From: Loripinus fragilis
Lineage: Eukaryota; Mollusca; Bivalvia; Lucinida; Lucinidae
Reading direction: 5' to 3'
DNA length: 64,000 nucleotides
Assembly: GCA_964019695.1 (NCBI GenBank)
Contig: OZ026521.1
Coordinates: 31,407,601 to 31,471,600, forward strand
The translations under genes and the position numbers were made by a program. Numbering within the stretch: the first letter of the stretch is position 1; each line of letters starts with the position of its first letter. Under the pieces are notes generated by a model. It was not told the DNA's origin. It worked only from the letters and a program-made list of their open reading frames with translations, and did not search any database. This document shows, in pieces, positions 22,903 to 37,900 of this stretch.

Positions 22903-25900
22903 TGTGTTTGTGTGTTCTTTTTGAATTTCGTCAGGTTTTGTTTTTCTCTGGGAACTGGTCTACGTATTTCAAAGTTTTGTGTCGATCTTTGCAAAAATAT
23001 CTGATCGAACGAGATGTCTAGCGGTTTCAATTCTTGAGTACAATCTCGGACCCAGAGGACCAATATTAACTGAAATTCGAAGTGGGCAGAGCGAGCGAAA
23101 GCGGTTTGGTCGAAATAGTGTAGTGATTCATTGGTAGTCCGAGACGACTGAACATAGGAGACCCGGCTTATCGAATAGTTTAAATCAGTGGACTTTTATG
23201 ACTTGTAAGTAAATTGAGTGACATAATATACACGTGCCTGGCTCTCGACTTGGCGAATACCGCACGCGCTGAACATTTTACTGACTCAGTCCGCATGAAT
23301 TAAGCGGCGGTTTTAATAAGATTAAAGAAAAGAAAAAAAGAGGAGATAGCACAGAATCATATCGCCCTGTTTTAAACACGTTTCTACCACATTTTGACAT
23401 GCATATATACCGTTTTTTTCTCATGATAAAGCCCACATTCTAAAATTACGAACACTAGCATTTTTTCACAAACGTAATTTCTAACATTACGAACAGCGGG
23501 AAAAATAATTATTTTTTAGTGTTCGTAATTTTAGAACATTTACCGTATAGTTCTTATCAAGATGGATTATTATTTTGAGCTAACTTTCATAAGAAAACTA
23601 GTGTTCAAAATTTGAGCCCTTGTCCTTCCAATTTTTTTAGTCCTGAAAATATTGTCTGCTTTTTACGTCTGCTGCACTTCAGACTTCTTTTGATCATGGA
23701 AGCAAACACTATGAACCCTGATCAGTCTGCTCCCTTAGGAGCAGTCTGATCTGGGTGCATGTTGTTTGCAATATCGACTTCCCAGGTCTAATGTATAAAC
23801 AGATAAGTGAGCAGATGGAAATTGCCATGAATTGTGGGAAAAGGGTTAGAACAGTTTTTGAATGTTGTATCCTTATTAGACTGGCTCCAGTCCTTAAAAC
23901 ATTTTTCATCAATGTGTCATTTCATATACTTTTAGCTGGTCTAACTCTAATGGCTCTGTTTTAAAACAGAGCCATTAGAGTAAGACTAGCTCCAAGTTAA
24001 AAACAGAGCCTTTAGAACTAGACTAGCTCCAAGTTTATGAAATGACACTTTGATGAAAAAATGTTTAAAGGACTGGAGCCAGTCTATATCTTTATGTATG
24101 AAAGATTTTTGTTGCATTTTTGAACTTATTCAAATATTTTCTATACATACTCTTTAGGCCTGTGGTTAATCATTTTGTAAGATTTTTCTCTTAAAAGCAT
24201 GTGCATGCATGTAGTTATCGTTGCCAAAATACTTGTTTTATTTGATTGATGGAGTAAGAAACTAAGATACTGATTAACAGCCTATTTTCCTCATTCAGAG
24301 CTCGCCGGTCAATTCTGTGGAATCAGATCTCGGATGTACTATTTGGGGATACAATGGTCACATCATAACGGCGTCATAAAAACTAAACCATGCCAACACA
24401 GTAACAAGTGCAAATGCATCGAAATGAAAAGGCTGCAAAATGCCATTAGGAAGATGCGCCAGCAACATATTATAGAAAAATGTTAATTTTATTTCACCTG
24501 ATGATACAACTATTTGGGAAACTAGAATAATCTTTTATTGGGCTGACTACACATGCTACCGAACTATTGTCCTAGTGCCAGTTTCTGGCTAACAAAACAC
24601 AGCCTTTTCATACATAATACTCAGCCTTACATACGTCCCAGATCTGATTTTTTGATTGGGCGTAGGAGTTCCAAATGCTTTATATGAGAAATAAGAGAAG
24701 GGCCAACTTAGCCAAATTGGTTTGAATCTGTAAATACGCAAATGCGAGTCTTAAGCAGACAATAAATTACACTGTATATATTTTTTTTTCATTTTCAGGA
24801 TTAATATTGCATGTGAATCATCTGCTTGCAGACAAATTACATGAAATATCAAACTATAATTTGGTTTCTCAAAGCAGAAACAATTTGAAAATGTGTCCGT
24901 TGCAAATGTTAGGTGGATAAGGGGTTGGAGGGGCAGGGTGGTTAAGAATTTTCACTGTATTTGCTTATTATTCTTTGTAAAAATTTATCATTTGCCTACA
25001 GGGTAATTTTTTATGCTTTTTCGTTGCTGATTTTTTCGGAAATACCATCAGAGTGTCAAACAGTTTGGATCCAGATCAGGCCAGACATTTTTTTCGGGCC
25101 TGATCTGGGTCCTAACTGTTTGCAAAAGCTATCAGCAGACGACACTAGTAGGTATAGAGCTAATTGTGAAGTCTTTATAAAAGTCTCGTTTTCCGATAGA
25201 ACCCGCTAGGTGGCCTGGGGAATTATTACGATAAATACATATGCAAATTGAGTCTTCTGCAACTGAGCTCACATAAGCCATGATATTTAATAATCCTTGA
25301 CTCATCAGTCACAAATTGATATCAGATTGATTCCAAGTTTTCGCTACATCGCACCCTATCGTTAACTCTTTCGTTGCTAGTGGCGACTTTTGTCGTCTGC
25401 TGATAACCTTTGCAAGCAGTTTGGACTCAGATCAGGACCGACAAAATGTCGGGCTTGATCTGAATCAAAACTGTTTGACACTTTGATGGTGTTCCTGAAA
25501 GAATTTTTTGAAAAGGTTAATTTTGAAAAAAGTCAGCAGACGTCACCAAAAGCCTGAAAAATTTCCCAGCATGCAAAGAGTTTTTGGATTTTGTTTGTTT
25601 GTAATGGAATCCTTAGAGAAAATATTTGTGGTAATCAATAGTGAAGATGATGAACAAATCATTCCATAAGAAAAATGACTTGGTGGGTGATTTGGGGACA
25701 GATCTAAACGGCAGTTCGACTCTTGAGACTTAGTCAAAACAAATAAGAAATCAATTTAGGTTCCCTAATGACAATTTAGCAGTTTTAACGCTAATATGTG
25801 CATCACAAATTTGCAACAGACAATTTGCAACAGATGACATTTTCAATTTTTGTTTGTGCTGCTAGCTGCTTTAAGAACCCGAAATAAGCTTGCAGACTTT

Positions 25901-28900
25901 ACTTTATTTTCCCTAAATATCAAGAAAGTGATCACAACATGTGTTGCCTGCAGCATTTGTTGCTCATGCTATGAGAATTTATGTTTTTGTACAGGTGACA
26001 TTTAGATAAATCAGGAAAATTAGAAATACCATTTTGCAAAAGAAAGCATTAATGCCAAAAGGCACTAATGCAAAAGCTAAAAGTATTTTGGCAAGCTAGT
26101 TGATAACTGTTTGATTTAGTTGCATGATACTACTTTTAACAGCTGTTAGGAAGCGTAACAAGTCAAAGATCAAAGAGCAAGGTCTTGTTTCCAAGTGTAA
26201 CCAGAAAGAGGCTGATGTCAGTCATGTGACCAGAAGTGAGTATCAGAAAGAGGCTACCAGAAGAGGCCTAATTGTGAGAGACATTCAAGGAGAACCTGTT
26301 AGCCTTGTTGGTGATGATGATGTCAGTGATGATGTCACTGATGATGTCAGTGGCACATGTTCTGATGAAAATGACAGTGATGAAAATGGTGAATATTCCA
26401 GGCCAGATAACGCAGGAGGTACCATCCATCACTGGTTCACAGAGGCCTAATAAATAGTTCACTTTCACTGCTTGCTATCTAACCAGATGCTTTGCATGTA
26501 AACTAACCGAATGCTTGCATGTAAACCAACAAATACTTGCATGTCAACTAAATATTCAGATGCTTTGCACGTAAATTAACCAAATGCTTTCATGTAAACT
26601 AACCATATGCTTGTATGTAAACCAAACAGATGCTTGCATGTAAACTAACCAGATGCTTGCATGTAAACTAACCAGATGCTTGAATGTAATTACAGGAAAA
26701 CCTGTCTTACAGTAAAACCTGTCTTAAGCGGCCACTCAAAAAAAAGACCAAAAATTGGTTTTCAAGACCGATTATTGCTATATGCAGGTCTAAAGTATTT
26801 CAGAATGCTCCAAGAGAGCATTCTGCAATACTTTCGACCTTCATTAAGCTACCATTTGTCTTTAAGCCCTTGGTTTTGTCTATTTTTGAGTGGCCATTTA
26901 AGACAGGTTAAAAACGCTTCTTATTAAATAATTCTACATGATCTAACCAGATACTCTGCATCTTAGTTAACTCTCTTCATTCTAGGACTCCGGTAAACAG
27001 GTATTTTGGCAAACAGTGAAGACCCAGATGAATTTCATCAGTGTCTGCACTGTTTGCTAAATCTTCAAGGACAGAAATATATTAAAATTTAGAAATTTTT
27101 AACTGTGACACCTTGAAATACAAAATAGATAAATCCATGCTTGTTGTATCAATATGTATGAGATAATCCATCAGCCTGTGAAAAGGGTTAACATACTACA
27201 GAATCGGATACTTTAGGATCTTTATCCCCACGCTTTTTTAAAAAAGCGTTGGGGATATTGCAATCGCCTCCGTCCGTCCGTCTGTCCGTCTGTCCGTCCG
27301 TCACGCTATCTCCTCCTAAACCAATGGACGAAATTCAACCAAATTTGGTGTGTGGGTTGCTCACATGAATAGGGTGTGCAACGACACATTTTTTTTGGCC
27401 CCGCCCCCTGGGGCCCTGGGGAGGGGCCAAAAGGTCATATATAATTAAATATCATTAAAATTCAATTACAAAGTCAGTTTCAAAGATTTTTAAACCAAAC
27501 TTTGTGTGTCTTCTCACAAATGAAAGATATAAATCATATCAGACGGGATTTTCATTCCGTTGCCTGGGTCATGCCCCAGGGGTCGGACTTGGGGGTACCG
27601 TAGGGGGTTGAGTGGTCAAAAAAAATTTTTTCTGAAATTCAACCAGATTTGGTGTGTGAGTAACTTACATCAATGGCACATGCAACGACACAATTTTTTG
27701 GTTCCCAACCCCCTGGGGCCCTGGGGAGGGGCCAAAAGGTCAAATATCATTAAATCTCAATCACAAAGTCAATTTCAAAGATTTTTAAATCAAACTTTGT
27801 GTGTCTTCTCACAATTGAGAGATATAAAACATATCAGACGGGATTTTCATTCCGTCGCCTGGGTCATGCCCCAGGGGTGGGACTTGGGGTACCGTGGGGG
27901 ATTGGGGGGTCCAAAACTTTTTTTCCCAAATTCAACCAGATTTGGTGTGTGAGTTGCTTACATAAATGGCACATGCAACAGCACAATTTTTTTCGGTCCC
28001 CGCCTCCTTGGGCCTTGGGGAGGGGCAAAAAGGTCAAATATCATTAAATCTCAATTACAAAGTCAATTTCAAAGATTTTTAATCTAAACTTTGTGTGTCT
28101 TCTCACAAATGAAAGATATAAAACATATTAGACGGGATTTTCATTCTGTCCCCTCGGTCATGCATGCCCCAGGGTTTGGGACTTGGGGGTGCTGGGGGTC
28201 AAAAATTTAATTTTATGAACAAGGTCATGTGGCATATCAAATTAAAGGGGATGAGCAGTAGACCAGGATACACTGAAAATTTTTACCCTAGAATCAAACT
28301 GGTGACCTTGCGATGGGGTCAAAGGATCGAATACCATTAGATATCTTCGAGAGCGTGGGGATTTGCGATGGCGCGCCATCGAATGTGTTCTAGTTACATT
28401 TAAAATTAACTTCAAAAAATATAATCAGGTGCTTTTCATGTAAATATTCTGCAGAATCTAGCCAAATGCTTTGCATGTAAATATAGTTCAGAATATTATA
28501 ACCATTGATTTACATATATTATAATTCTTCTTTTCAATCTAATAAAATACTTTTCTTTAAATATTTTATCATTTCTTTTTGTGATTGAAATTGCAGCAGA
28601 CAACATTTCACAGGCTGCATATTTTCAGTGTAAATTGACATTTTCCATAATAGTTGATATTTTTGCGATGCAGGGCCAGTTTCTATTTTAAGATATTTCA
28701 AGGCCTGCTATTTTGAGCCATTTATTTTGAAATTTGCTCAATAAGAGAAATCTATCAGTCAATTTCAGTGACAGTTCTAATTTTAAAACAAAATCAGAAT
28801 GTAAAAATCTTGCTAGTTCTTATAATGCCAGGAACTGTCTGGAAGTCTTGATTTATTGTCTGCTACATTGAAAAGAATTATTTGTGTGTTGCATGTAACC

Positions 28901-31900
28901 TGTCATCAGACTAACCACGTGCAGATCCAGAAAATTTTGTCAAAGACAACGTTTTTTTTATGGGGGACTGAGAGTCCAACTTAATACCTAAAAGCGGGCC
29001 ATCATCGGCCCACCAGCGAAACGCCATTTAAATGGTGTTTCGCTTGTGGGTCGTTGATGACCCAACATTGAATGCTGGCTTTGCAGCTTTGTGATTTTTC
29101 AGGGGATTCTGTCCTTTATTGCCTAGAAACCCTTTATTTTTGTCATTTTTCAGGGGAGGGGGGGGGGGGGCCTGGACCTCCTTTCCCCCCCTCTGGATCT
29201 GCACATGCTAACCCTGTGGTTACACTTTGACTTGTTCAAATTTGTGCTCATGTATTGTCGCTCTGTGTTTGCATATTCAGTAAAGCCTGAGTAAAATTGC
29301 CACTCAAAAATAGAAATAACAAAGATCTTAATAACAATTGGTAGCTTAATGAATATTGAAAGTATTACAGAATGCTCCACTACTTTTGACCTGCATTAAG
29401 CGATAATTGGTCTTAAAATCCAATTTTGGGTCTTTTTGAGTGTGACCCTTTTACACAGGTTTTCACTGTATTCTGTGTTTGTAATGTATTGCTGTTTTGT
29501 GTTTGCATGTTTCTTTGCATGTTTCTTTCATGTACCTTCTTTCTGCTTGCATTTAATCCAGCTTTTTATACCAGTAGTTTGCTTTTCCCTGATTGCATGC
29601 TAGTTGGAATGTATCTCTTTAATTCTTGATTTAAAACTTCTATTAATGTACTTATGATTTTTAAGCAGATATATTACTTTAGAAAAAAATGCATTGAGGT
29701 CCCACCCCAATAGAGAAAATGAAGGAAAAATGTGCAATCTCACCAGAACCCATTTTGCACTGCTGCATAGAATAAGACGATTGCTCAAATCTCCCCTGTG
29801 CATGGAGATTTAACCCTTTGTATTCTGGAAACCCCTAAGCGAGGACTTTTGCAAACAGTGGAGACCAAGATGAAATGCAGCATAATACACTGTTTGTGAA
29901 GGTAAAGAAAGATCTTCATACAAAAGAATACAATATTTTTTGAAAATTATAACCTGACACCCCAATGGACTATCCAAAGTTTATTGCATCAAACCAGAAG
30001 GAATAATCCATTAGTATATAAGGGTTGAAGGATGATTTTATGATTATGCAATAAATACTATTATCTCATCGGTTGGTCCAATATACAACTGAGCCAGTAC
30101 GTGAGAATTTTGTTATTATCACTTGTGTATTAAAGTAAGGAAGAGGCAAAGATCAGGAATCAATACAATCAATTACCACACCTGACCCAGGGCACCATAT
30201 AGGAAATTGATAAAAAAACACAACAAAACATCACACACAAGACAGCCACGAGGCCAGCCGTCGTCCAACAGGTGACAACAAGGCTGCAAGAAACGGACAT
30301 CACAGTAACTGCATGACAAAGACTTACACAAATAACCAAAAAGATCCACAAAAGAAACCCTGCCTTGGAAGGGTATAAACTATAATGGAGCTTCTAAAGC
30401 GTTTTTTTTTGCTACATTTTCCTTTTTGTCAAATTGAGTGATATATTTCATGCTATGAAAGTCAATCTTTATTGAATGTGGGGAAGAATCAATGGAAAAT
30501 GCTTAATAAAAACATTTGCACTCTGTCTCGGCCAAAACTCAATTGAAATTTGGCCATCTGAAATTTTGAACATTAAGTTCTCTTATAGAGGGATGGTTAT
30601 CAAAGCTGGAATTCACCAAAATTCTTGTTAGAGTAGCAAACAGGGAAGACCATGATCAGACTGCTTCTTCAGAAGCAGTCTAATTTGGGTCTGCCCTGTT
30701 TGACCTGGCTTTTGTGGCAGGAAACTTCTATTCAAAATTTTAGAACATTTACTACAATAAGGTAAAGAGTCACTTCCATATGAGCTGGGATATTAGATTT
30801 CCAACTGTGGTATGTGCGACCAGCAAAGGCTTAGACCAGCCTGTGCATATGCGCAGACTGATCAGAGCCTTTGCTAGTTGCTTGAATATTCTATGAGTGT
30901 TAAGCTACTGAATGGACATCATTTGGAGTTTCTAAGCTTAAAAGGAGGCTGCACAGGCTCGTCTGAGTCTACACTTGTCAAAATGCCACATTGTTGGAAA
31001 TCACATGTCGCAGCTCATATATTGCACTTCATTTTAGGTTGTGTCACATACGAGGCTGTGTATGATTTCCCTGGAGAACTCGAGACCCATTTGTCGCTCC
31101 ACCAGGGTGATGTTGTAAATGTTCACAGGAAAGAAGACAATGGCTGGTGGAGGGGTACTGCAGGGGACCGGACTGGTTGGTTCCCAAACAGTTATGTCCA
31201 GGCGGTTTTACATGGTAAAATTTACAATTTTTATGCATTTACTGAAAAGTCCAAAACTGTTGGGCTGTAGCAGAAGTCTAAAACAAAACATCTTAAACTA
31301 TGTCAGGAGTTTTGGATATCAGTGACTCGGAACTAAATCGGTTTTGCAGTATTGTTTGGCATCATGGAAAATCGTAAAATATCATGGAAAAGTCATGGAA
31401 AAAAGTAAGGAAGAAGGTAAAGATCATGAATTGATACAATCAAGTACCACACCTGACCCTGAGGACACCCATGGTTAAACTATGGAATTTTTTTTCTTGG
31501 AGTTTGTATGAACCCTGTACCTACATATAGCCAGGTGACGTGACATCACATGATTCTGGTTACATCTTTCGCATCTAATTTGGACATTAATGATGATGTA
31601 ACAATGTTATATGGTGAGGCCAAATAAAAAAATAAATGTGTTTCACAAACTAAGTAAAGCTCAACTTTATGTAAAGGTTGTGAGTGATTCGCCTGAGTGT
31701 ACACATCGATAAAATCCACAAAAATAACAAATAAAATTTTATAATTCCACCTTTTAGAACAAAACAGTACATTTGTAAAGGATCGTTGACAATATTTTAA
31801 AGCCTGTCGAAGGAAAATAGTTCGAAACCGCTGTCCATGGAAGCCATCTTGAAAATTCTGTCAGTTATTACATAATGATTAAAATGGTAATCTAGGGAGC

Positions 31901-34900
31901 GAATATGTGAGTGAGAGCTCAAAAACAACTCCATTTATTGTGGAATGGTTGTCTTCAAGGCAAAACCCGCTTGCTGGGCTCATTGAAAAGCATTTAGATT
32001 TACGCCCTACCATGGATCACCTAACAAACAACTAGACATTTTAAAAAGCACCTACCTTCACAAGTCCTGACTTAAATCGCCACAATAGTAAATGTAAATT
32101 TAGATGTTCATTTTGACACCCTCAATCTGCGTTGAAACCAACCTTTTGTTGTTCAGACAGACATTGTTTTGATGACGTTTCTCTTCAATGACATTGCTGT
32201 TTGCTAAATGACATCATATTACCTCAAGTCTTGAAGAGAGTTCCCCCGTTGCTTTATCAAGTCACTTCATCTGGGTCTTCACTGTTTAACTTTGCCAAGG
32301 TACCTGTTTAGGGGTTTCCAGTATACAAAGAGTTAATTTTGTCATCCAACGTTCAATGAACAAATCTTTGTCTGTCACAGATTACGTTGAAGAAGAAAAT
32401 GAGATGGATCCTCAAGGTGAACTCAACATCAGTTCCTTCATGACAAAGAAACCAGATGGCGGGAACAGGAACTCTTATCCTACTGAAGAAGAGATACAGG
32501 CTGAACCAGTCTATTGTAAAATACAACCAAAGGTTTGTTGATTGTGGGAATGATATGGGTGAATGTTTTCAGGAATATTCCTGAGTATGGGTTTTGAGGC
32601 TGACTTTCAATGAAAAGTCAAACTGAAAATCCTGAATAAGGCTGATTATAATAGCATCTCTGATTAGTTTTCAGTTTATCTAAAGGTGGCTGGCCATTTA
32701 AGCTTGAACTTGTTAATATTTTGTAGGCATGCTGTTCAAAATGTCACATGCTGCAAATTTTGTACGGTGCTTTCAGGGATGATATTAGCCTCGACGCACC
32801 AAAACCTGTCTTTGGGGTTTCCGACAAAGCAACACTCAAACTAGTCTCCTCAGCTTCAGAGACAAGCTAGAAAGTTGAAATTTCACCTGTAGTAGGTTTA
32901 GGTATGATATGTCCCAAAAAGTGAATAACAAATGCACTGATCAGTCTGTGCGGATGCGCATGCTGGTCTGTGCCTTAGTTGTTTGTAAACCCCAAAAACA
33001 GGTTTTTTCGCTTCGAGGCCCATATTAGCTATGACATGAGAAAAAATAAGTGCCACAATCATAGACCAACCCATGGCACCATGAGGAAGAGACACAGAAC
33101 TCGGACACCCACATCACAGCTTGAACAGATTTTAAAAGTAAAGCAACCAGCTCTAAGAGTGCATAACAAAAAAATAATTTTCTTATTTCTCAACCAAAAC
33201 ATATGTTGTGGGTACTCAAAAGAACCGTCTCAATGGCAAAGTATATTTTACTGGCCAAATCTTTGTCTGATTAATGCCTTTGTTATTTGGTTTCTTGAAT
33301 TTAATAATAGGTTAACTTGCTGCACCTTGAATTTCAAGCCTCTAGCTAGTCTGTATAGCTGAGTGGACCCATTTGATTTTCAACTTTACAATAATCGCAA
33401 AAATTTTTTTTGTTTAGCAAACCCCAAGGAAACAACAAAAGCGCAGACCAATCTATGCGCCAGTACAGTCTGATCAGTGCCTTCATTGATGGCTGCCTGG
33501 AAAGTGTAAAAGATAAACTTGCTACATGAAAATTTTCAATATTCTAGATTGTCTGTGTAGCTGAGCAGGCTGGCTTGAATCTAATCTAGGTTGTGAACCC
33601 AGTAGAGTTTATAGGGTTAGGGTATATGATTATATTCTAACCTTTCAGAGTAGAAGAAAATCAGAACCAAAAAGTGATGAAAAGTCAGTCGAGAAACCTC
33701 CTCAAATAAACAGAGAGAACACTCCTATTCCAATAGGTAAGAGAACTGGTGCTGAATTATCTAGGCGCGTTGCTGAGATTCAAATTTTCGAAAAAACTTA
33801 CCTCATCGTCATAAAGGATGAAACAGGTCTTAAATTCAAGATGAATGACTCTACTTTATTTCTGATTGGGTCGTACGCTCAAAAATTGGTAGCATCATAT
33901 TAAAAAATGGGGAGATAACTCAATGTTTGCAAAAAACGGAAACTTAAAGTACGGTTTTTAAACTGATTTTGTATTGACAAAAGGACGTTCTTTTTCGCAA
34001 ATTATTTTATTTTCTAAAAGTAAGTTTACTTTCATTTATATTTGTATGAGTTTTATTGATTTTTATAAATTTAAACATAGTTTTTTGGGGGGATAACTCT
34101 TACTACCCTATAAAATTTGATATTTTCCTCTATATTATTCCTTGTAATACCGTTATATTTAATCAGAATCCGCAAAACTTCATAATTTCTAAAACAATTG
34201 TCTTTTCGCTTTTCAAAAACATGATTTGCCGCATCCTGATATGCCTGACGGCTCAGAAATTTGCTTCTTAAGTTGCCACCCCTGTTTGGAAAAACAGCGT
34301 TTTTATGCATTTTTCCAATACACTTGAAACGAGCATAGGAGATTCCCTGATTTACTTTTGGAGAAAACTTACATTAGCGTCCTAAATGATGATACATGGC
34401 TCAATTAAAGATAAATATATTTGTACTATCAATTTGTGAGGATTATACGTTAAAATCGAGTATCGTCATTCATATAATGGGGAAGTAACTCTGGTACTAG
34501 AAATAATGTAAAACCAGCATAGATGAGCGTCGTTAAGTACCTCCTTGAAATATTGCTTCTCTGCTTTTTTTTTTACTTTTACTCACACAAAAGTATATCT
34601 GTTTGAAATGTCTAGTCTCTTTGTCTTAGATAGATAAAATATAATTTCAGAAACAGCAATATGACGCTCTTATTAGATATTAATATTATCTAATTTGCAT
34701 ATTCAAGAATATTAATGAAAACGTAAGTAATGAGAAAAATCGTAGAATAAATTAAGGGGTGTCACCTCCAAAATTACCTATATGTCGCTGTTTATCATTC
34801 AAGACTAAGAATCGTGGTACCAAATTAAAGTTGAGACATTAGCAAAATGACCAACTGAATAGATATGCGAATTATCTAATTTGCATACTCATGAATATTA

Positions 34901-37900
34901 ATGAAACATACGAAATGAAAGAAAATTGGCCGAAAAATTAAGGGGTATATCTACAAAATTACCACTACACCAGCTGCTAAATATCTTATCCTGCAAGACT
35001 TGGTACCCAATAAAAGTTGAGACAAAGCCATTTGACTAAAATGATTAAATATACGAATTATCTCATTTAAATATTCATGAATATTAATGTAAACGTAAGA
35101 AATAAGAAAAAAATGGTAGAAAAATTAAGGGGGTATACCTACAAAATGTCCTATATGTCTGCTACGTACTAGCCTAGACTACAAAACTTGGTACCAAATA
35201 AAAGTTGAGACATTGCCATTTGACTAAAATGATTAAATATGCGAATTATCTAATTTAAATATTCAAGAATATTAATGTAAACATAAGACATAAAACAAAA
35301 CTTGTAGAAAAATAAAGGTGGTATACTTTAAAAATTACCAGTACGCTAGCTGCTAACTATCCTAGCTTACAAAACCTGGTACCAAATAAAAGTTGAGACA
35401 TAGCCATTTGATCAAAATGATGAAATATACGAATTATCTAATTTCAATATTCATGAATATTAATGAAAGCATAAGAGACAAGAGAAAATTGGTAGAAAAA
35501 TTAAGGTGGTATACTTTCAAAATTACCTATATATCTACTGCTAACTATCGTAGACTACAAAACTTGGTACCAAATTAAAGCTGATACATTGTATTTTGAC
35601 CAAGATAATTAAAATATACGAAAATCTAATTTGAATATTCATGAATATTAATGTAAAAAGTATAAATAAGGGAAAATTGGTAGAAACATGAAGGTGGTAT
35701 ACCTACAAAATGTCCTATATGTCTGCAGTTTATTAGACTAGACTATAAAATTTGGTACCAAATAAAAGTTGAGACTTTGCCATTTAACCAAAATTATTAA
35801 ATATGCGAATTATCTAATTTAAATATTCATGAATATCAATGTAAACATAAGAAATAAGACTAAATTGGTAGAATTATTAAGGGGGTATACCTACACAATT
35901 ACATGTACTCCAGCTGAAAACTATCCTAGACTATAAAAATTGGTACCCAATAACAGTTGAGACATAATCATTTCACTAAAATGATTAAATATACTAATTA
36001 TTTAATTTAAATATTCATGAATATTAATGTAAACATAAGAAACAAGACAAAATTGATAAAAAAAATAAGGTGGTATACATACAAAATTAACATGACGCTA
36101 GCTGAAAATTGTCCTATCTTACAAAACTTGCTATCAAATAAAAGTTGAGACATAGCCATTTGGTCAAAATGAAAAAAATATACGAATTTTATAATTTAAA
36201 TATTCATGAATATGAATGAAAGCATAAGAAATAAGATAAAATAGATAGAAAAAAGGGGGTATAGCTACAAAATTACCTATATTTCTACTGCCAACTATCG
36301 TAGACTGCAAAACTTAGTACCAAATCCAAGTCAAGACATTGCATTTTGACCAAAATGATTAAATTTACAAATTATCTAATTTGAATATGTTCATGAATAT
36401 TAATGAATACTTAAGAAATAAGAGGAAATTTGTAGAACAATTAGGTGATTTACGTTCAAAATAACCACTAAGTCAGCCGCTAACTATGATTAACTTCAAA
36501 ACTAGGTACTAAATAAAAGTTGAGACATTTTTATTTGATGAAAATGATTAAATATACAAATGATCTAATTCGAATATCCATAAATATTAATTTAAACCTA
36601 AGAAATAAGACAAAATTGGTAGATTAATTAAGGTGGTATCTCTTCCGAATTACCTCTACACCAGCTGCTTACTATCCTAGACTACAAAACTTGGTACCAA
36701 ATAATAGTTGAGATACAGGTTTGTGACCCTATGACTATAGGTATTCGAAATATTTAATTTTATATTCACGAATATTAATGAACACATAAAAAGAATAAGG
36801 AAAAATCGTAGAAAACTAAAGTGGTTTGACCTACAAAATAACCTATATTTCAGCTGCCATATATCCTGGACTACCAACCATGGTACCAAATAAAAGTTGA
36901 GACCTTTGATGAATATACAAATGATCTCATTTGCTTGTCTCATGAATGTCTCGTATAAGAAAACATTAAAAAGAAAGAAGAACACAAAATGATAAAATTT
37001 AGTTCTAGGCTTTAATTTGAGAATAGGATGACTAGCAACTGACATATGCGTAATTTTGTAAGTACACCCCTTTAATTTTTCCAAAATTTTCTCTTATTTC
37101 TTATATTTTGATTAATATTTATGAGTGAGAATGTTAGAAAATTTGTTTAATGGACTATTTGGTAAATGTGCAGTGATTTGGCATTATTTGGTACCAAGAG
37201 TGGTTGCCTAAAATAATTCGCAGCTGAGTTGTTAGTATCTTTGTGGGTACACCTTTTTATTTTTTTATGATTTCCTGATGTATTCATTAATTTTCATGAA
37301 TATGCAAATTTGCTCACTAGCATACTTTACCGCTGAATGAAGCTGCTATGTCTTACTTTTGTTTTTAATCGAGTTAGTACTTTAGGATGAGTTTCTGCTG
37401 AGATATAAGTAATTTGTAGGGACATACCCAACTGTTTTGAAGCGCATTGTTTGTTGCCATGGAAACCACACAATTGCACATAGCTCAAATGGGGTTATTT
37501 TGAGGGCAATACTTTTACCTATTGAAGGCGGTCCCACAAAACAATTTGACGCCCATGAGAAGTTGTCCTGAGGACTCAAGGCTGGTCTAAATCGACCATT
37601 GGTCTAAATCGACCATTGGGTACTAAGGAATTTAAATGCTTTTACTTTTGATATATAGTGTAGCACATTTTGTGGGTATTGCTAGGAAGAATGGACATTA
37701 TGACGACAGTTAAATCAAAGCTACTTGTTGATTCTCAAAACTCATTTATCGTTTATCACTTTAAAAGCTTGAACCTAAATCAAAATAATGCTATGAATGA
37801 AACATTCATTACAATAGCTGGACACTAGATACGCAAAAAGTAAGTGAGTATAAACAGGAAAAACACAATCACTACTGCAGATCAACCCACGGCATCGTGA

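Larger units (their letters stand above)
21099..23552. mobile_element. Foldback element with CTAAAATTACGAACAC word arrays
   Basis: The left end (21099-21245) begins TACGGTAAATGTTCTAAAAT and repeats TTCTAAAATTACGAACAC-type words. The right end (23436-23552) is the inverted partner, with some words in direct orientation. TA borders both ends. Inside are an 85-codon ORF of unknown origin (21480-21737), a G-run repeat and GA microsatellites. Shorter MITEs at 13.1, 19.1 and 30.6 kb use the same terminal word. Confidence 0.6.

Noticed and set aside
27560..28047. ORFs of 130 and 82 codons
   Set aside because: Translation of the ~290-base Helitron units; repeats of the same peptide.
34640..37000. 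CRISPR-like regular repeats
   Set aside because: 188-base diverged satellite units in a eukaryotic intron; no short conserved repeat with unique spacers.
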